Below are positions 19,888 through 28,900 of a DNA stretch of 64,000 nucleotides, piece by piece. The position numbers and the translations under genes are program-made. Source of the DNA: Planktothrix agardhii NIES-204 (GTDB taxonomy: Bacteria; Cyanobacteriota; Cyanobacteriia; Cyanobacteriales; Microcoleaceae); the NCBI GenBank assembly GCA_003609755.1, contig AP017993.1:1-64000 (forward strand), in the 5' to 3' direction. A model generated the notes under the pieces. The model saw nothing but the letters and a program-made list of their open reading frames with translations. It did not search any database and had not been told where the DNA came from. The first letter of the stretch is position 1. Each line of letters begins with the position of its first letter.

Positions 19888-20422
19888 TTTCTTGTCTGTA
19901 ACAGAAGGCTTTTGCTTCTTTCTTAGAAAATTTGAACGCATATCCATCTTCTCCCGGAGCGATAGTTGTCGGCCCCAAACACTGCATTTGGATTACATCT
20001 CTATAGTAGTTGATAGCATCTTCCAATGACACTAACACAATCAGTGTGTCGGTTCCTGAGCAACACTGCAATCCCACCTGTACAGCGTACCAGATTAACC
20101 ATTTGCCTATGGGTACAATCAAACGTTCTGAGAGTTGTCCTCTACTGGCTGGGTTAGTCTCCAGATGTTCTATCTCCAGAAATTCTGGGGAGGTAGAATC
20201 AGAATAAGGATAAACACCATATCGAACTAATCCCCAAAGCTGTTTATCGTAAATTAGTTTGATGATGTTTTGACAATCAAAGTCCGTTGCTTGCCACAAC
20301 AATAGCCAGTTAAATGTCCAGTCCGTCGGCATATCTTCCTCTGTTGCTGGAGTTAGTAAAGCTGTTTGTTGAGTCCCAGTTTGCGCCAGAACGGATACCT
20401 GAAATGATTTAACGGGTGTCAT
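19853..20422 (-). CDS. Hypothetical protein, possible GNAT-like fold
   Basis: The protein has 189 residues from the ATG at 20422 (a GTG precedes it). The segment LEIEHLETNPASRG, followed by a helix and LIVLVSLEDAINYYRDVI, resembles the acetyl-CoA-binding strand/helix and the following strand of N-acetyltransferases, although the classic Q/RxxGxG/A loop is not clear. It is followed by an overlapping 49-residue frame and preceded by an RHH regulator on the same strand. The acetyltransferase assignment is tentative. Confidence 0.55.
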   Translation of the reverse strand: MTPVKSFQVSVLAQTGTQQTALLTPATEEDMPTDWTFNWLLLWQATDFDCQNIIKLIYDKQLWGLVRYGVYPYSDSTSPEFLEIEHLETNPASRGQLSERLIVPIGKWLIWYAVQVGLQCCSGTDTLIVLVSLEDAINYYRDVIQMQCLGPTTIAPGEDGYAFKFSKKEAKAFCYRQENEWGVPTQLNL

Positions 20423-20503
20423 CACTCACATTTATTTAAACAGAAAATCATGATTTTTATTCGTTGAAATTGGCAGTAATTGGCAGTTAAGAGTCCCGCT
20501 TCA

Positions 20504-20773
20504 TTAGTCATCAATATTAAAATAATTCTTTAATTTATCAGATTCAATATTATTTAATTTTTTCCCAGTTAAAACTTTTCTGATAATCACCTGAATGTCC
20601 TCCGGCGGTGATATTTTTGCATTTTCATCATCATCATCATGTTCCCCCACAGACTCAAGCCCCTGACGGATGAAATACCTGATCTGCTGACTGAGACTCC
20701 TTTCATATCTAGCGCATACCCTGTCTAACGGCCCTCGCAACCCTTCTATATCAATTGTGATCCGTTCAACCAT
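20504..20773 (-). CDS. Ribbon-helix-helix (CopG/Arc-type) DNA-binding protein
   Basis: There are 89 residues from the ATG at 20773. ERITIDIEGLRGPLDRVCAR followed by SLSQQIRYFIRQGLESV is a basic strand plus two helices, as in plasmid copy-control and antitoxin RHH proteins. An acidic Asp-rich linker and a C-terminal tail follow. It lies divergent from the plus-strand plasmid-like operon and could repress it (inference). Confidence 0.6.
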   Translation of the reverse strand: MVERITIDIEGLRGPLDRVCARYERSLSQQIRYFIRQGLESVGEHDDDDENAKISPPEDIQVIIRKVLTGKKLNNIESDKLKNYFNIDD

Positions 20774-20834
20774 ATTTTTACCCCGTATCAGCATCAAATC
20801 TCATTATATCAGCACTTAGAGACTCATAAGATAT

Positions 20835-21221
20835 TCTAATATAAACAAAATGATTCATTCTGTTTAATACGGATTGAGGAACTAGGAAAACGGGGAAAGG
20901 AACGCCCAAACGAACTGATAAAGGACTTGGGAAAAAAGGCAACTGTCCAACGGCAATCAAGCGAGAAAACAACAACAGTACGGCACAAAACCCTGGATTT
21001 AGTCGGACTGAAATCGAAAGCCTCCAACAGCAAATAAACCAATTAAAAGAGACGGTCATCCTGCTAGAAAGCCGTCTCTCCAATCAATCCACCCATTACG
21101 AAGGATTAATTATGAAAGCAATTTTAACACGACTCAAGGGTGTTCTGAGACAACTTGAGGGCATATCACCCAATCACTACGATGTTCAAAGTATGGAATG
21201 TTTAGGGTTGTGTATATAAAA
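20835..21221 (+). pseudogene. Frameshifted coiled-coil gene remnant
   Basis: One forward frame reads IEELGKRGKERPNELIKDLG before a stop. Another frame takes over and reads TEIESLQQQINQLKETVILL, a clear heptad coiled coil, then MKAILTRLKGVLRQLEG, ending at 21221. Codon pattern and protein character are coding-like in both halves, and neither has a convincing start. I read it as a small gene broken by a frameshift. The 72-residue gene at 21198 overlaps its end. Confidence 0.35.
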
Positions 21222-21416
21222 CTAAACCTACCCCAAACCCTTAACTGTATTTTACTTGGCACTGCCTTGGGTGCTATTTGTGGGGTGTTTCTATCAATTT
21301 TTGAACCGGAAATATCCCAAACTAAAATGGCACGATATGGGGCATTAATCGGACTAATCACTTCTACTGCATCGGTATCAATGGTATTAATTCTTGACCG
21401 TAATAACAGAGGTTAA
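21198..21416 (+). CDS. Small two-helix membrane protein
   Basis: The protein has 72 residues and two hydrophobic segments (about 16-36 and 46-65), rich in Gly and Ala. It is the first gene of a tight plus-strand run: the next gene starts 3 bp after its stop, and the third and fourth overlap. The family is not recognised; by position it may be a membrane component of the ATPase operon. Confidence 0.6.
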   Translation: MFRVVYIKLNLPQTLNCILLGTALGAICGVFLSIFEPEISQTKMARYGALIGLITSTASVSMVLILDRNNRG

Positions 21417-21419
21417 ATA

Positions 21420-21953
21420 ATGGGAATATTTGATGCTATTGGTAAAATTTTTGGCGGTGGTAAAAATGATTCTACCATTGACCCAAAAATAGCGGTTAAG
21501 GGTGATATCAGTCCTATCCCACAAAACCTAATCACCCCCGATTATAGACCTCAGAACGGGGTTTATATTGGCACTTCTGCCGACATTTTAAGAGAGTGGG
21601 AATCAAGGGGATGGATGATTTCTAAAGATGATTTAGACAAGCTCAAAGCCATGCACAAAACCCTTGAAGGTTACGAAAAAATCAGCAAGGAATATGGCAA
21701 GGAATTAGGAGCTTTTAGCCGCACAGAAGCCAAATTAGTCGGGACTGTAACTAAAACTATTCCCAAGGTTGCCGGGGGGAATTTTGCCCAATATGCAGCT
21801 AATCAACGGCTTAATTCAGATATGGACAAGATAGCTGTTGAGTATCAGAAAAACATCGCTTTAAGACAAGCAGAAGCCCAACAACTGCAACAACAACTAG
21901 AACAACAAAAAGCACGAATACAAGAGCGTAAGGAACGCTTGAGAGGTGGCTAA
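21420..21953 (+). CDS. Hypothetical helical protein of the plasmid-like operon
   Basis: The protein has 177 residues. A glycine-rich amphipathic start (MGIFDAIGKIFGGGKND) resembles phage or plasmid structural leader sequences. The middle has EWESRGWMISKDDLDKLKAM, and the C-terminus is a long Gln/Glu/Arg coiled coil (about 135-175). Its TAA overlaps the ATG of the next gene (TAATG). No enzyme motif is seen. Location between membrane proteins and an ATPase suggests a scaffold or adaptor (inference). Confidence 0.65.
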   Translation: MGIFDAIGKIFGGGKNDSTIDPKIAVKGDISPIPQNLITPDYRPQNGVYIGTSADILREWESRGWMISKDDLDKLKAMHKTLEGYEKISKEYGKELGAFSRTEAKLVGTVTKTIPKVAGGNFAQYAANQRLNSDMDKIAVEYQKNIALRQAEAQQLQQQLEQQKARIQERKERLRGG

Positions 21954-22225
21954 TGAGTCGATTTAGTCTCTACTTTGGGACAGGTTTATTAAGTATTGGA
22001 GTTTGGCAATTTCTTACCTTGATAACTCGCTCTGTTCCTAACTTTACCTGGCTATATTGGTCAGGTTTTTTTATTATCATTGTCGGGTCAATTATTGCCT
22101 GTACCGCAGTTGCTAGACAGGTTTATTCGGGACAGTTTGCAACGTCATCGCCAACATGGTTAACCGTAATCGTAATTATTTTAATTAGTTCCTTTCTGGG
22201 GGTGATTTGGGGATGGGGTTTTTAG
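21953..22225 (+). CDS. Small three-span membrane protein
   Basis: The protein has 90 residues with hydrophobic segments at about 5-24, 35-54 and 68-88. It starts in a TAATG overlap with the upstream gene, and its own end overlaps the start of the ATPase gene by 13 bp, so the operon is translationally coupled. The family is not recognised. Confidence 0.65.
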   Translation: MSRFSLYFGTGLLSIGVWQFLTLITRSVPNFTWLYWSGFFIIIVGSIIACTAVARQVYSGQFATSSPTWLTVIVIILISSFLGVIWGWGF

Positions 22226-23583
22226 CGTGGCTAGAGGATCATGAATCGGCAGTTAGTTCCCTGATTTGTTGCGGGGGTGGTGTTGTAGCCCTGAGTTGGT
22301 CAGTTGTAAACCCCGGCATTAATCCCAGTCGGTTTTATGCTTCAGGTTGTGCGGGTTTGTTTGGGGTGGGGGCGATCGCCACTGCAATTAAAGGATTAAA
22401 GGAGGAGGAAAGGTCAATTATCCGACGGGACACTCAAGAGGAAATATTTGGACTTTATCAAGCGGCGGAAATCCAAACTGTTCAAAATGTTCTGTTTCCC
22501 CCTTCTCCCATGCCAACACCGCCGGGGGTAATGAACACCTACTATCAGATGGCATTTAACCAGTTACCCAGTGAACTCGATTTCTACAACTGGGATGGAC
22601 TTGCTGATGAAGCGTCGGGGATTTTAGTTGGGGGGAACAGTGGGAGCGCGAAAACAAGTTTAGGAGCCGGGTTTATTGTTGGCAAACTTACGGCCGTTAC
22701 CCCTGCGGAAGTGATTGTACTTGACATTCACCAACGAAAAAATATCATCTGGAAACAGATGGGCTTCCCCCGTGTCGAGTCAGATGTTGAAACCATTTAT
22801 CAGATTTTGTGCTGGTTAATTGACGAGGTAGAGCGGCGAAAGCAAGAGGACGGACACCCTCTGATTGTCTGCCTTGACGAAATCAACGATACTCTGAGTG
22901 AGTTAGAACAACTGGACACCGTAAGCCCCTTGCCTGGTAAACAAAAGCGAACTAAAACCTTCATTTATGCCATCCGTAAGCTTTCTAACGCCCGTAAATT
23001 TGATATTTGCTTAATAGGCTTTATGCAGTCCCACAACACAGAAGCCATAGGGATTGATGGGAAGTTTAGGAATAACTTTCTATTGGTGCTTTGCGGTGCT
23101 TCTGCTAGGGGAGAAATTCAGAACATTTGGAAGCATGATGACCCTAGATTTCTAAGAATCCTAAATGTGCCTTATCCGGTTGTTGTTTGTGGTTCTAACC
23201 CGCATCAAATCGCAGAACACCCAACGCATAAACACCATAGCCGATACTTGAAAAAAGGCAACGCTCCGGCTAATTTAATTCAACCTAGATTCCTTGATAA
23301 ATCATCAATTCCGGTCTTTGAATTAGTGGGACAATCAGAAGATTTTGAGGAGGATTACCAACCCCGTCAACCTTCAAAACCTGAACCACAGTTACCCCGA
23401 TTTAATTTTCAGAAAACCTCCCTAGACCCTGATTATCCCAACCTATCTATAGAGCAAGCCAAAATAGTTCGATGGGTAGGCAAACAAGGGGGAAAGGTTA
23501 AGTTAAACGAGATGTTAAAAGGTTTAACAATTTCAAGTGATGGTGAGAGATGGACTAAGCAAAATTATCTCAATTTAACATAA
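22213..23583 (+). CDS. Membrane-anchored P-loop ATPase (FtsK/HerA/coupling-protein-like)
   Basis: There are 456 residues from the ATG at 22213 (a TTG two codons earlier is possible). Two N-terminal hydrophobic segments (about 15-35 and 43-60) precede the ATPase domain. The Walker A is LVGGNSGSAKTSLG near 140 (GxxGxxKT form, Ala in place of Gly before Lys) and the Walker B is LIVCLDEIND near 216. ICLIGFMQSHN follows as a sensor-like strand with Gln. The C-terminal 60 residues look like a winged helix (IEQAKIVRWVGKQGGKVKL). Such ATPases pump or segregate DNA at membranes. With the replication and partition genes downstream, it may move the element's DNA; no relaxase is visible in the window. 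Confidence 0.7.
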   Translation: MGFLAWLEDHESAVSSLICCGGGVVALSWSVVNPGINPSRFYASGCAGLFGVGAIATAIKGLKEEERSIIRRDTQEEIFGLYQAAEIQTVQNVLFPPSPMPTPPGVMNTYYQMAFNQLPSELDFYNWDGLADEASGILVGGNSGSAKTSLGAGFIVGKLTAVTPAEVIVLDIHQRKNIIWKQMGFPRVESDVETIYQILCWLIDEVERRKQEDGHPLIVCLDEINDTLSELEQLDTVSPLPGKQKRTKTFIYAIRKLSNARKFDICLIGFMQSHNTEAIGIDGKFRNNFLLVLCGASARGEIQNIWKHDDPRFLRILNVPYPVVVCGSNPHQIAEHPTHKHHSRYLKKGNAPANLIQPRFLDKSSIPVFELVGQSEDFEEDYQPRQPSKPEPQLPRFNFQKTSLDPDYPNLSIEQAKIVRWVGKQGGKVKLNEMLKGLTISSDGERWTKQNYLNLT

Positions 23584-23610
23584 ACTAGAAAAAAAATAAC
23601 CATTAAAAAT

Positions 23611-24339
23611 ATGAACAATATTCAACAATCTGGCTTCGTTTACATCCTACACGCCGAGGGTACTAATCGCTTTAAGATTGGATATTCGGCAAAGCCTCAA
23701 AACAGGTGTCAAGATATCAATCAACAGTCGCCATTTCCTATTAAGTTAATCCATTACTACCCTTCAGATGATGCTTATAGAGACGAACAAAAGCTACATA
23801 AAATGTTTAATCATCGAAGGGTACACGGAGAGTGGTTTTTTTTCGATTCTGTGGAACATATAAAAGGATTGATTGACGAGTTTTTTGAAATTAAATTAGT
23901 AGCTAAAAATACAGAACTATTGCTATCAACTAAGGTTAATAGTCGATGGAATAAAGATAGCAACCTATCACAATACCCTAATGAACCGGAAAAGGACGAA
24001 CGAACGCTTTTAGAATCTGAACTCCAAACAAAAATTAAAAAACTTGGGGATGAAATTATTGGTCAATTCCCATCAGGTAAAAAGCCATCAGAAGCAGCTT
24101 ATGCCGTCTATTGTTTCGTGTGCGAAACCTTCACCGGATTTCCGATTCCCGCCCGTGAATGTTATCGGAAATCCTCACTGAGAACTCAGTACGGGTTGAA
24201 TGCGGAAATGACGGAACAGATCTTTGATGAGCTACAAAGCTTTGGTTTAGGGATGAAGATAGTTGAAGAAATAAATAATTTTAAAAGTGTCAAGTTTGAT
24301 CCCAATCTTGATAATCTACAATTTACTAACACTAACTAA
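23611..24339 (+). CDS. T5orf172/GIY-YIG-superfamily domain protein
   Basis: The protein has 242 residues. The N-terminal domain (about 8-90) has GFVYILHAEGTNRFKIGYS, RCQDINQQSPFPIKLIHYY and HGEWFFFD, the pattern of the T5orf172/MUG113 branch of GIY-YIG-like DNA-binding or nuclease domains. A charged linker and a helical C-terminal domain with YAVYCFVCETFTGFPIPARE follow. It starts 27 bp after the ATPase stop. It probably binds or nicks DNA for the element; catalysis is unproven. Confidence 0.72.
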   Translation: MNNIQQSGFVYILHAEGTNRFKIGYSAKPQNRCQDINQQSPFPIKLIHYYPSDDAYRDEQKLHKMFNHRRVHGEWFFFDSVEHIKGLIDEFFEIKLVAKNTELLLSTKVNSRWNKDSNLSQYPNEPEKDERTLLESELQTKIKKLGDEIIGQFPSGKKPSEAAYAVYCFVCETFTGFPIPARECYRKSSLRTQYGLNAEMTEQIFDELQSFGLGMKIVEEINNFKSVKFDPNLDNLQFTNTN

Positions 24340-24347
24340 TTAAATCT

Positions 24348-24485
24348 ATGCAGTCAGTGAATAGCAACAATAATTATTCGATTCAGGATGAGAGCAAACT
24401 CCGGTTATTACTTTTGAAAACCGTTGTATCAGGTTCGGTGATTATGGGTTTGTTTGGGGGTCAATTCCGACTCATGACACGATGA
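24348..24485 (+). CDS. Very small membrane protein (45 aa), paralogue of the next gene's start
   Basis: The frame MQSVNSNNNYSIQDESKLRL leads into a hydrophobic stretch (VVSGSVIMGLFGG) and then stops. Its plan matches the first 45 residues of the protein at 24533 (MQTINITPT...LDENKPPK then a helix), so it is either a duplicated, truncated copy or a real single-span peptide. Confidence 0.4.
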   Translation: MQSVNSNNNYSIQDESKLRLLLLKTVVSGSVIMGLFGGQFRLMTR

Positions 24486-24532
24486 CATGACATGACAGCT
24501 TATCAATTTATTAACACTAACCCAGTGACAAT

Positions 24533-25006
24533 ATGCAAACAATTAACATTACCCCGACAGCTTCAATACTGGATGAGAATAAACCGCCTAAATTGATACT
24601 TCTAAAAGGGATGGCGATCGCTACCATCACCGTTAGCTTGATTGGGGGAATTATTCATGTAGTTAATAGTCGTCAAACTATCACAAAAACTGACCCAAAG
24701 GAACAGCCTAAACCCGATATTAGTAATCAGAAATTAACAACACCTACCCAACCATCGGAACAGCCCAAAGTTGTTGTGAAAAAACCAGAGAAGCCTATTG
24801 TTATTAAGGAAGGATCAGATGCTTGGTTTTGCTTACAGAATAACGGCGGTTCCGGTTGTCTAACCCGTGATAGGTTTGCACCTAACTATAAAATTGTTTC
24901 ACCGCCTGAACGGGAGAAAACTTACGAGGATTATTTGATTCAATACGGGGTTAGGAGCGGGGGATATTGTGGGAGGTATTTAAACGGCGAGCCAAATTGT
25001 TTTTAA
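24533..25006 (+). CDS. Single-span membrane protein with Pro-rich stalk and cysteine-containing tail
   Basis: The protein has 157 residues. A short polar N-terminus precedes one transmembrane helix (about 25-42). A Lys/Pro/Thr-rich stalk (about 50-90) follows, then a C-terminal module with four cysteines (WFCLQNNGGSGCLTRD and SGGYCGRYLNGEPNCF), likely two disulfides if it is outside the membrane. The family is not recognised. It is followed by an RHH gene with its own promoter. Confidence 0.6.
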   Translation: MQTINITPTASILDENKPPKLILLKGMAIATITVSLIGGIIHVVNSRQTITKTDPKEQPKPDISNQKLTTPTQPSEQPKVVVKKPEKPIVIKEGSDAWFCLQNNGGSGCLTRDRFAPNYKIVSPPEREKTYEDYLIQYGVRSGGYCGRYLNGEPNCF

Positions 25007-25091
25007 TCAAATTATTTGATTAGACACAAGTTAAAATAATTTTCTGTACATCAAAATGGAACTACAGAGATCCGAACCTCTGCTGTTGCGG

Positions 25092-25097
25092 TATAAT
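25092..25097 (+). promoter_or_regulatory. Consensus -10 box (TATAAT) for the RHH gene
   Basis: A perfect TATAAT lies 31 bp before the ATG at 25128. No good TTGACA is found 17 bp upstream. Its position inside the longer open frame (from 25056) supports the later ATG as the start. Confidence 0.45.
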
Positions 25098-25127
25098 AGT
25101 TTTATTGTTGGTTTGAAGGTAAAAAAT

Positions 25128-25292
25128 ATGCGACAAAGAAAATATTATCCCACGGGCTTCACACTTTCAGGTAATGATCGAGCTATTCTTAAGCGCGAGA
25201 TGATGAGAACCGGAAAAACTCGCTCTGAGATAATCCGAGAATATATTGCTGACATTGGTAGGAAACAATCCCAGAAAAACAAAGCCGCGTAG
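25128..25292 (+). CDS. Ribbon-helix-helix (CopG-type) protein
   Basis: There are 54 residues from the ATG at 25128, with GAAGGT as ribosome-binding site. YYPTGFTLSGNDRAILKREM and TGKTRSEIIREYIADIG form the strand-helix-helix of plasmid copy-control or antitoxin regulators, with a basic C-terminal tail. A hairpin terminator follows directly, so it is probably monocistronic. It may repress the replication gene downstream (inference). Confidence 0.7.
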   Translation: MRQRKYYPTGFTLSGNDRAILKREMMRTGKTRSEIIREYIADIGRKQSQKNKAA

Positions 25293-25325
25293 TTGCTAGT
25301 ACAATTACGCAGCCTTAATTTTTAT
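25284..25325 (+). terminator. Rho-independent terminator after the RHH gene
   Basis: GCCGCGTAGTTG pairs with CAATTACGCAGC (two mismatches) around a six-base loop and is followed by TTAATTTTTATT. The remaining ~275 bp to the zinc-ribbon gene holds no gene I can see; a TATAAT at 25528 could serve the replication gene. Confidence 0.7.
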
Positions 25326-25600
25326 TCTCTTGTAAATCTGTATAAACCTTTTAATTAAGCTCTCTGTGGCAACTTTGACGCTTGATTAAAAGGAATCTAC
25401 AGGGTAGTAGTGCCCCAATCGGGGTATCCGTAATACATCTATGATATCAGCAAAATGTCTATTCTGTGCGTATAGTTTCAAATTTTTGTCACGAACTCAA
25501 TACTTAAACGATTGTTTAACTATACCATATAATCCCCACAATCTACACCGGATATCTGTAGATTGTAAGAATTGCCAAACCTCACCAACACGGGGGCGGC

Positions 25601-25960
25601 ATGATTAATCAACAATGCCCTAGCTGTGGCTCTAGTAGATTTCAGGTTAAGGACGCGCCACCACCCCATAACCAAAAACTTGTCTGTTCGGGTTGCGATC
25701 GCTTCATTAAATGGCTTCCCAAACCAAAAAATATTGATCGCCATCGGGAATTAAAAATCAGACTTGAATCGTTAAAGAATAAGGTTAACGGTTGGGAATC
25801 CATTTTTATTAATGATTTAATCAAGAATTTAAGGATTGCAGAACGGGACGGCAAAATCTTTAAATTATCCCCCCGACAATTAGAAAGCCTTGAAAAAATA
25901 GAGGGTAAATTCTTAAACAGCAACCCCCAAAACTCAGTGACTAAAAGGGGTGCGAGATGA
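25601..25960 (+). CDS. Zinc-ribbon protein coupled to the replication gene
   Basis: The protein has 119 residues with CPSCGSSRF and CSGCDRFIKW (two CxxC pairs, about 7-10 and 30-33) forming a zinc ribbon, then a long charged helical region. Its TGA overlaps the ATG of the CyRepA1-type gene (ATGA), a strong sign of coupled synthesis. It probably assists DNA binding or priming of the replication protein (inference). Confidence 0.75.
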   Translation: MINQQCPSCGSSRFQVKDAPPPHNQKLVCSGCDRFIKWLPKPKNIDRHRELKIRLESLKNKVNGWESIFINDLIKNLRIAERDGKIFKLSPRQLESLEKIEGKFLNSNPQNSVTKRGAR

Positions 25961-28900
25961 TTAATCCCCAACATTATCAGGAATTAATCAATAGCGCGAT
26001 CGCACCTGAACTCATTGATCTGAATTTCCGATCAATGTCAGGGGATGAAGCTATTGAAGCGGTTATGTACCAAAAACTTGATGACATAGATTGCAGAACA
26101 AAGCACGTTCATCAAAGAGAATTGAATCGCATTTACAAGCAACAACATTTAATCGAGGGCGGTTTGTGGTGTGCCGGGCTTGATCCGTTTGATGGTTGGG
26201 GCCAGATGCAATGGGGAGCATTTAAGCCCGATAAACCCCGCCCAGACAGAACTAACCCAACTAAAAAAATTAAGTATGAACATCCTCCAAAAGTAGAAAC
26301 CCGTGCCTTTTTCCTGCGGGTAACTTTTAGGATTGGATTAAAGATTGCCACCAAAGCCGGGGCGGAGGCATCTTACTTAGAGAGAATCCCAACACAGATT
26401 CCCGAACTCAATAAAAATTTAGATTTGGTTGACGCGGGTTTCTGGCAGTGGGTATGGGATGAAAATATCCCCATTGTGATAACAGAGGGAGCCAAGAAAA
26501 CCGCCGCATTATTATCAGCCGGATATGCAGCTATTGGACTGCCGGGAATTAATGGGGGGGTTCGGACTAAAGATTATAATAAAGCCCCATGCAAACCATT
26601 CTTAATCCCTGAGATTGCAAAATTTGCTACAGAGGATCGGACAATTACGATCTGTTTTGATCATGATTTGAAACCCAAAACTATTGCAGCAGTTAATAGA
26701 GAAATTAGCAAGTTATCCGAGCTACTTCTGAAATCCAAAGCAATCCCTAAAGTTATTGAATTACCAGGCCCTGAAAAGGGTGTTGATGATTTTATTTTTG
26801 AGCGGGGGGTATTAGCTTTTGATGATCTATATATTGCCGCCAATGATTATCGCTACTGGCAATTTAAAAAAGGACACAAATTAAGCTATAAACCAAATCG
26901 AATTCTTAATCGAAAATACCTCGGAAAATTACCGTACCCAGTGCGGGGTATGTGTTTTATTAAATCCGTTCAGGGAACAGGGAAAACTCAATCATTAATT
27001 GAGTTGATTCGTAAAGCTAAAGGGACGGGTCGCCCGGTGTTAGTCATCACCCACCGGATTGAATTAGGGAGGGCTATTTGTGAAGCAATTGGAATTAACT
27101 GGATTGAAGATTGCAAGGGAAGTATTGAGGGCAAATTGTTCGGCTTTGGCTTGTGCGTAGATAGCCTACACCCATCAAGCCAAGCCAATTTTGACCCCGA
27201 TGCTTGGGAAGGTGCAATCGTTATCTTAGATGAAGTCGAGCAAGTTTTATGGCACATGATGAACAGTTCCACTTGTATCGAAAACCGGACTAATATTATT
27301 AATAGTTTTGAATTATTAATCAAAAATGTGACGGCTTCTGATGGATTGATCATCGCTCAAGATGCAGATTTGTCCGATTATTCTATTGATTATCTTCTGG
27401 GATTGTCTAGCAATCCTGAGTTAAAACCTTTCGTAATTGTCAATAATTATTCTGGCAATCATCGGGACGTAATTGTTTACAATCAGTCCGAACCCATGAA
27501 ATTATTTATGGCAGTAGGGGAAGTTTTAACGCAAGGTGAAAAGGTTTTAATTGTTGAGGATAGCCAAAAACGCAAGGGGCTGTGGAGTGCTGTTAATTCA
27601 GAATCGCGTATCAAAAAGCTATTCCCTAGCGCACGAATTTTAAGGATTGATAGCGAAACCGTAGCAGACCCCAATCACCCCGCTTTCTGTTGTGCCAAAA
27701 ATATTAATTTAATCATTAAAGATTACGATGTTGTAATAGTTACCCCGACAATCGGGACGGGGGTTAGCATTGATTTAAAAGGGCATTTTGCGGCGGTGTT
27801 TGGATTATTTTATGGGGCTATTACTACCCATGACGCTATACAGATGATGCACCGCTACCGTGACCCGGATGCGACTTGGCATATTTGGGCAAAATCTGTC
27901 GGGGTTGGTTTAGTTAACGGGGGTTGCAGTTTTTCCGGTGGGATCATTAATTCCACTAATTCAGTCATCAGAAAAAATTTAGAACTGATTGGAAAGTCAG
28001 ATAAGGAAGGTTTTGATCTTGAGGATCTATGCAACCAACGCCATACTCAACTATGGGCAAAAATGGGGGCTCGCATTAATTCCGGTATGTGGAATTATCG
28101 TAAAAATATTTGCACCCTGTTACGGGATGCAGGGCACAGGGTTACGGGGGATGATGCCGAAAAACAACCCACCACCAACGCCGAAAAAGCGGTTAAGAAT
28201 TTTGCAATTGAAACTAGGGATGAGAACCGCCAAACCTATGCCGAACTGGTAGAAGCCGCCGAACCGATTACCGAGAATGAGTACAAAGCCCTAAAGGATA
28301 AAAAAGCCAAAACTCTCACCGAGCTAACTCAAGAAAAAAAATATTATCTTGAGGATGCCTACTCGATACCAGTCACATCGGAATTAGTTTTGATGGATGA
28401 AGACGGTTGGCTCCCCAAAATTAAACTTCATTATTATCTATTGAATCCCAACCAAGCCAAGGAGCGCGATATTCGACATCTGGAGACGGCAGAAAAAAAT
28501 GGGGATGGGAAATTCCAAATACAGGATCTAAAATTTGTCAGTGCCAGGGTGGAAATTTTGCGACGCCTAAATATTCTGGGATTGTTTGACCCCGATAAAA
28601 TTTTTACCAATGACTCCCCTGAAATTTTAGCGATCGCCAATGCTCTAATAGGGGCCAAGGATATTGATTATTTGGGGGTTAAACCCAATCTCAAATCAAG
28701 TCCGATGAGAATTGTTCAAGATTTACTACGGGCGACGCTAGGCTTCACCCTGCAATCAAGCCAAGTTAAACGGGACGGTAAGAAAATTCGGGAATACAAA
28801 TTCGTGGGGGTTGGTGATAAAAGATACACGATATTTGAGGCGTGGGATAAAAAAACGGCAGAAATTAACGAAGCAATGGGGGTTGTACCACCATTCCTGT

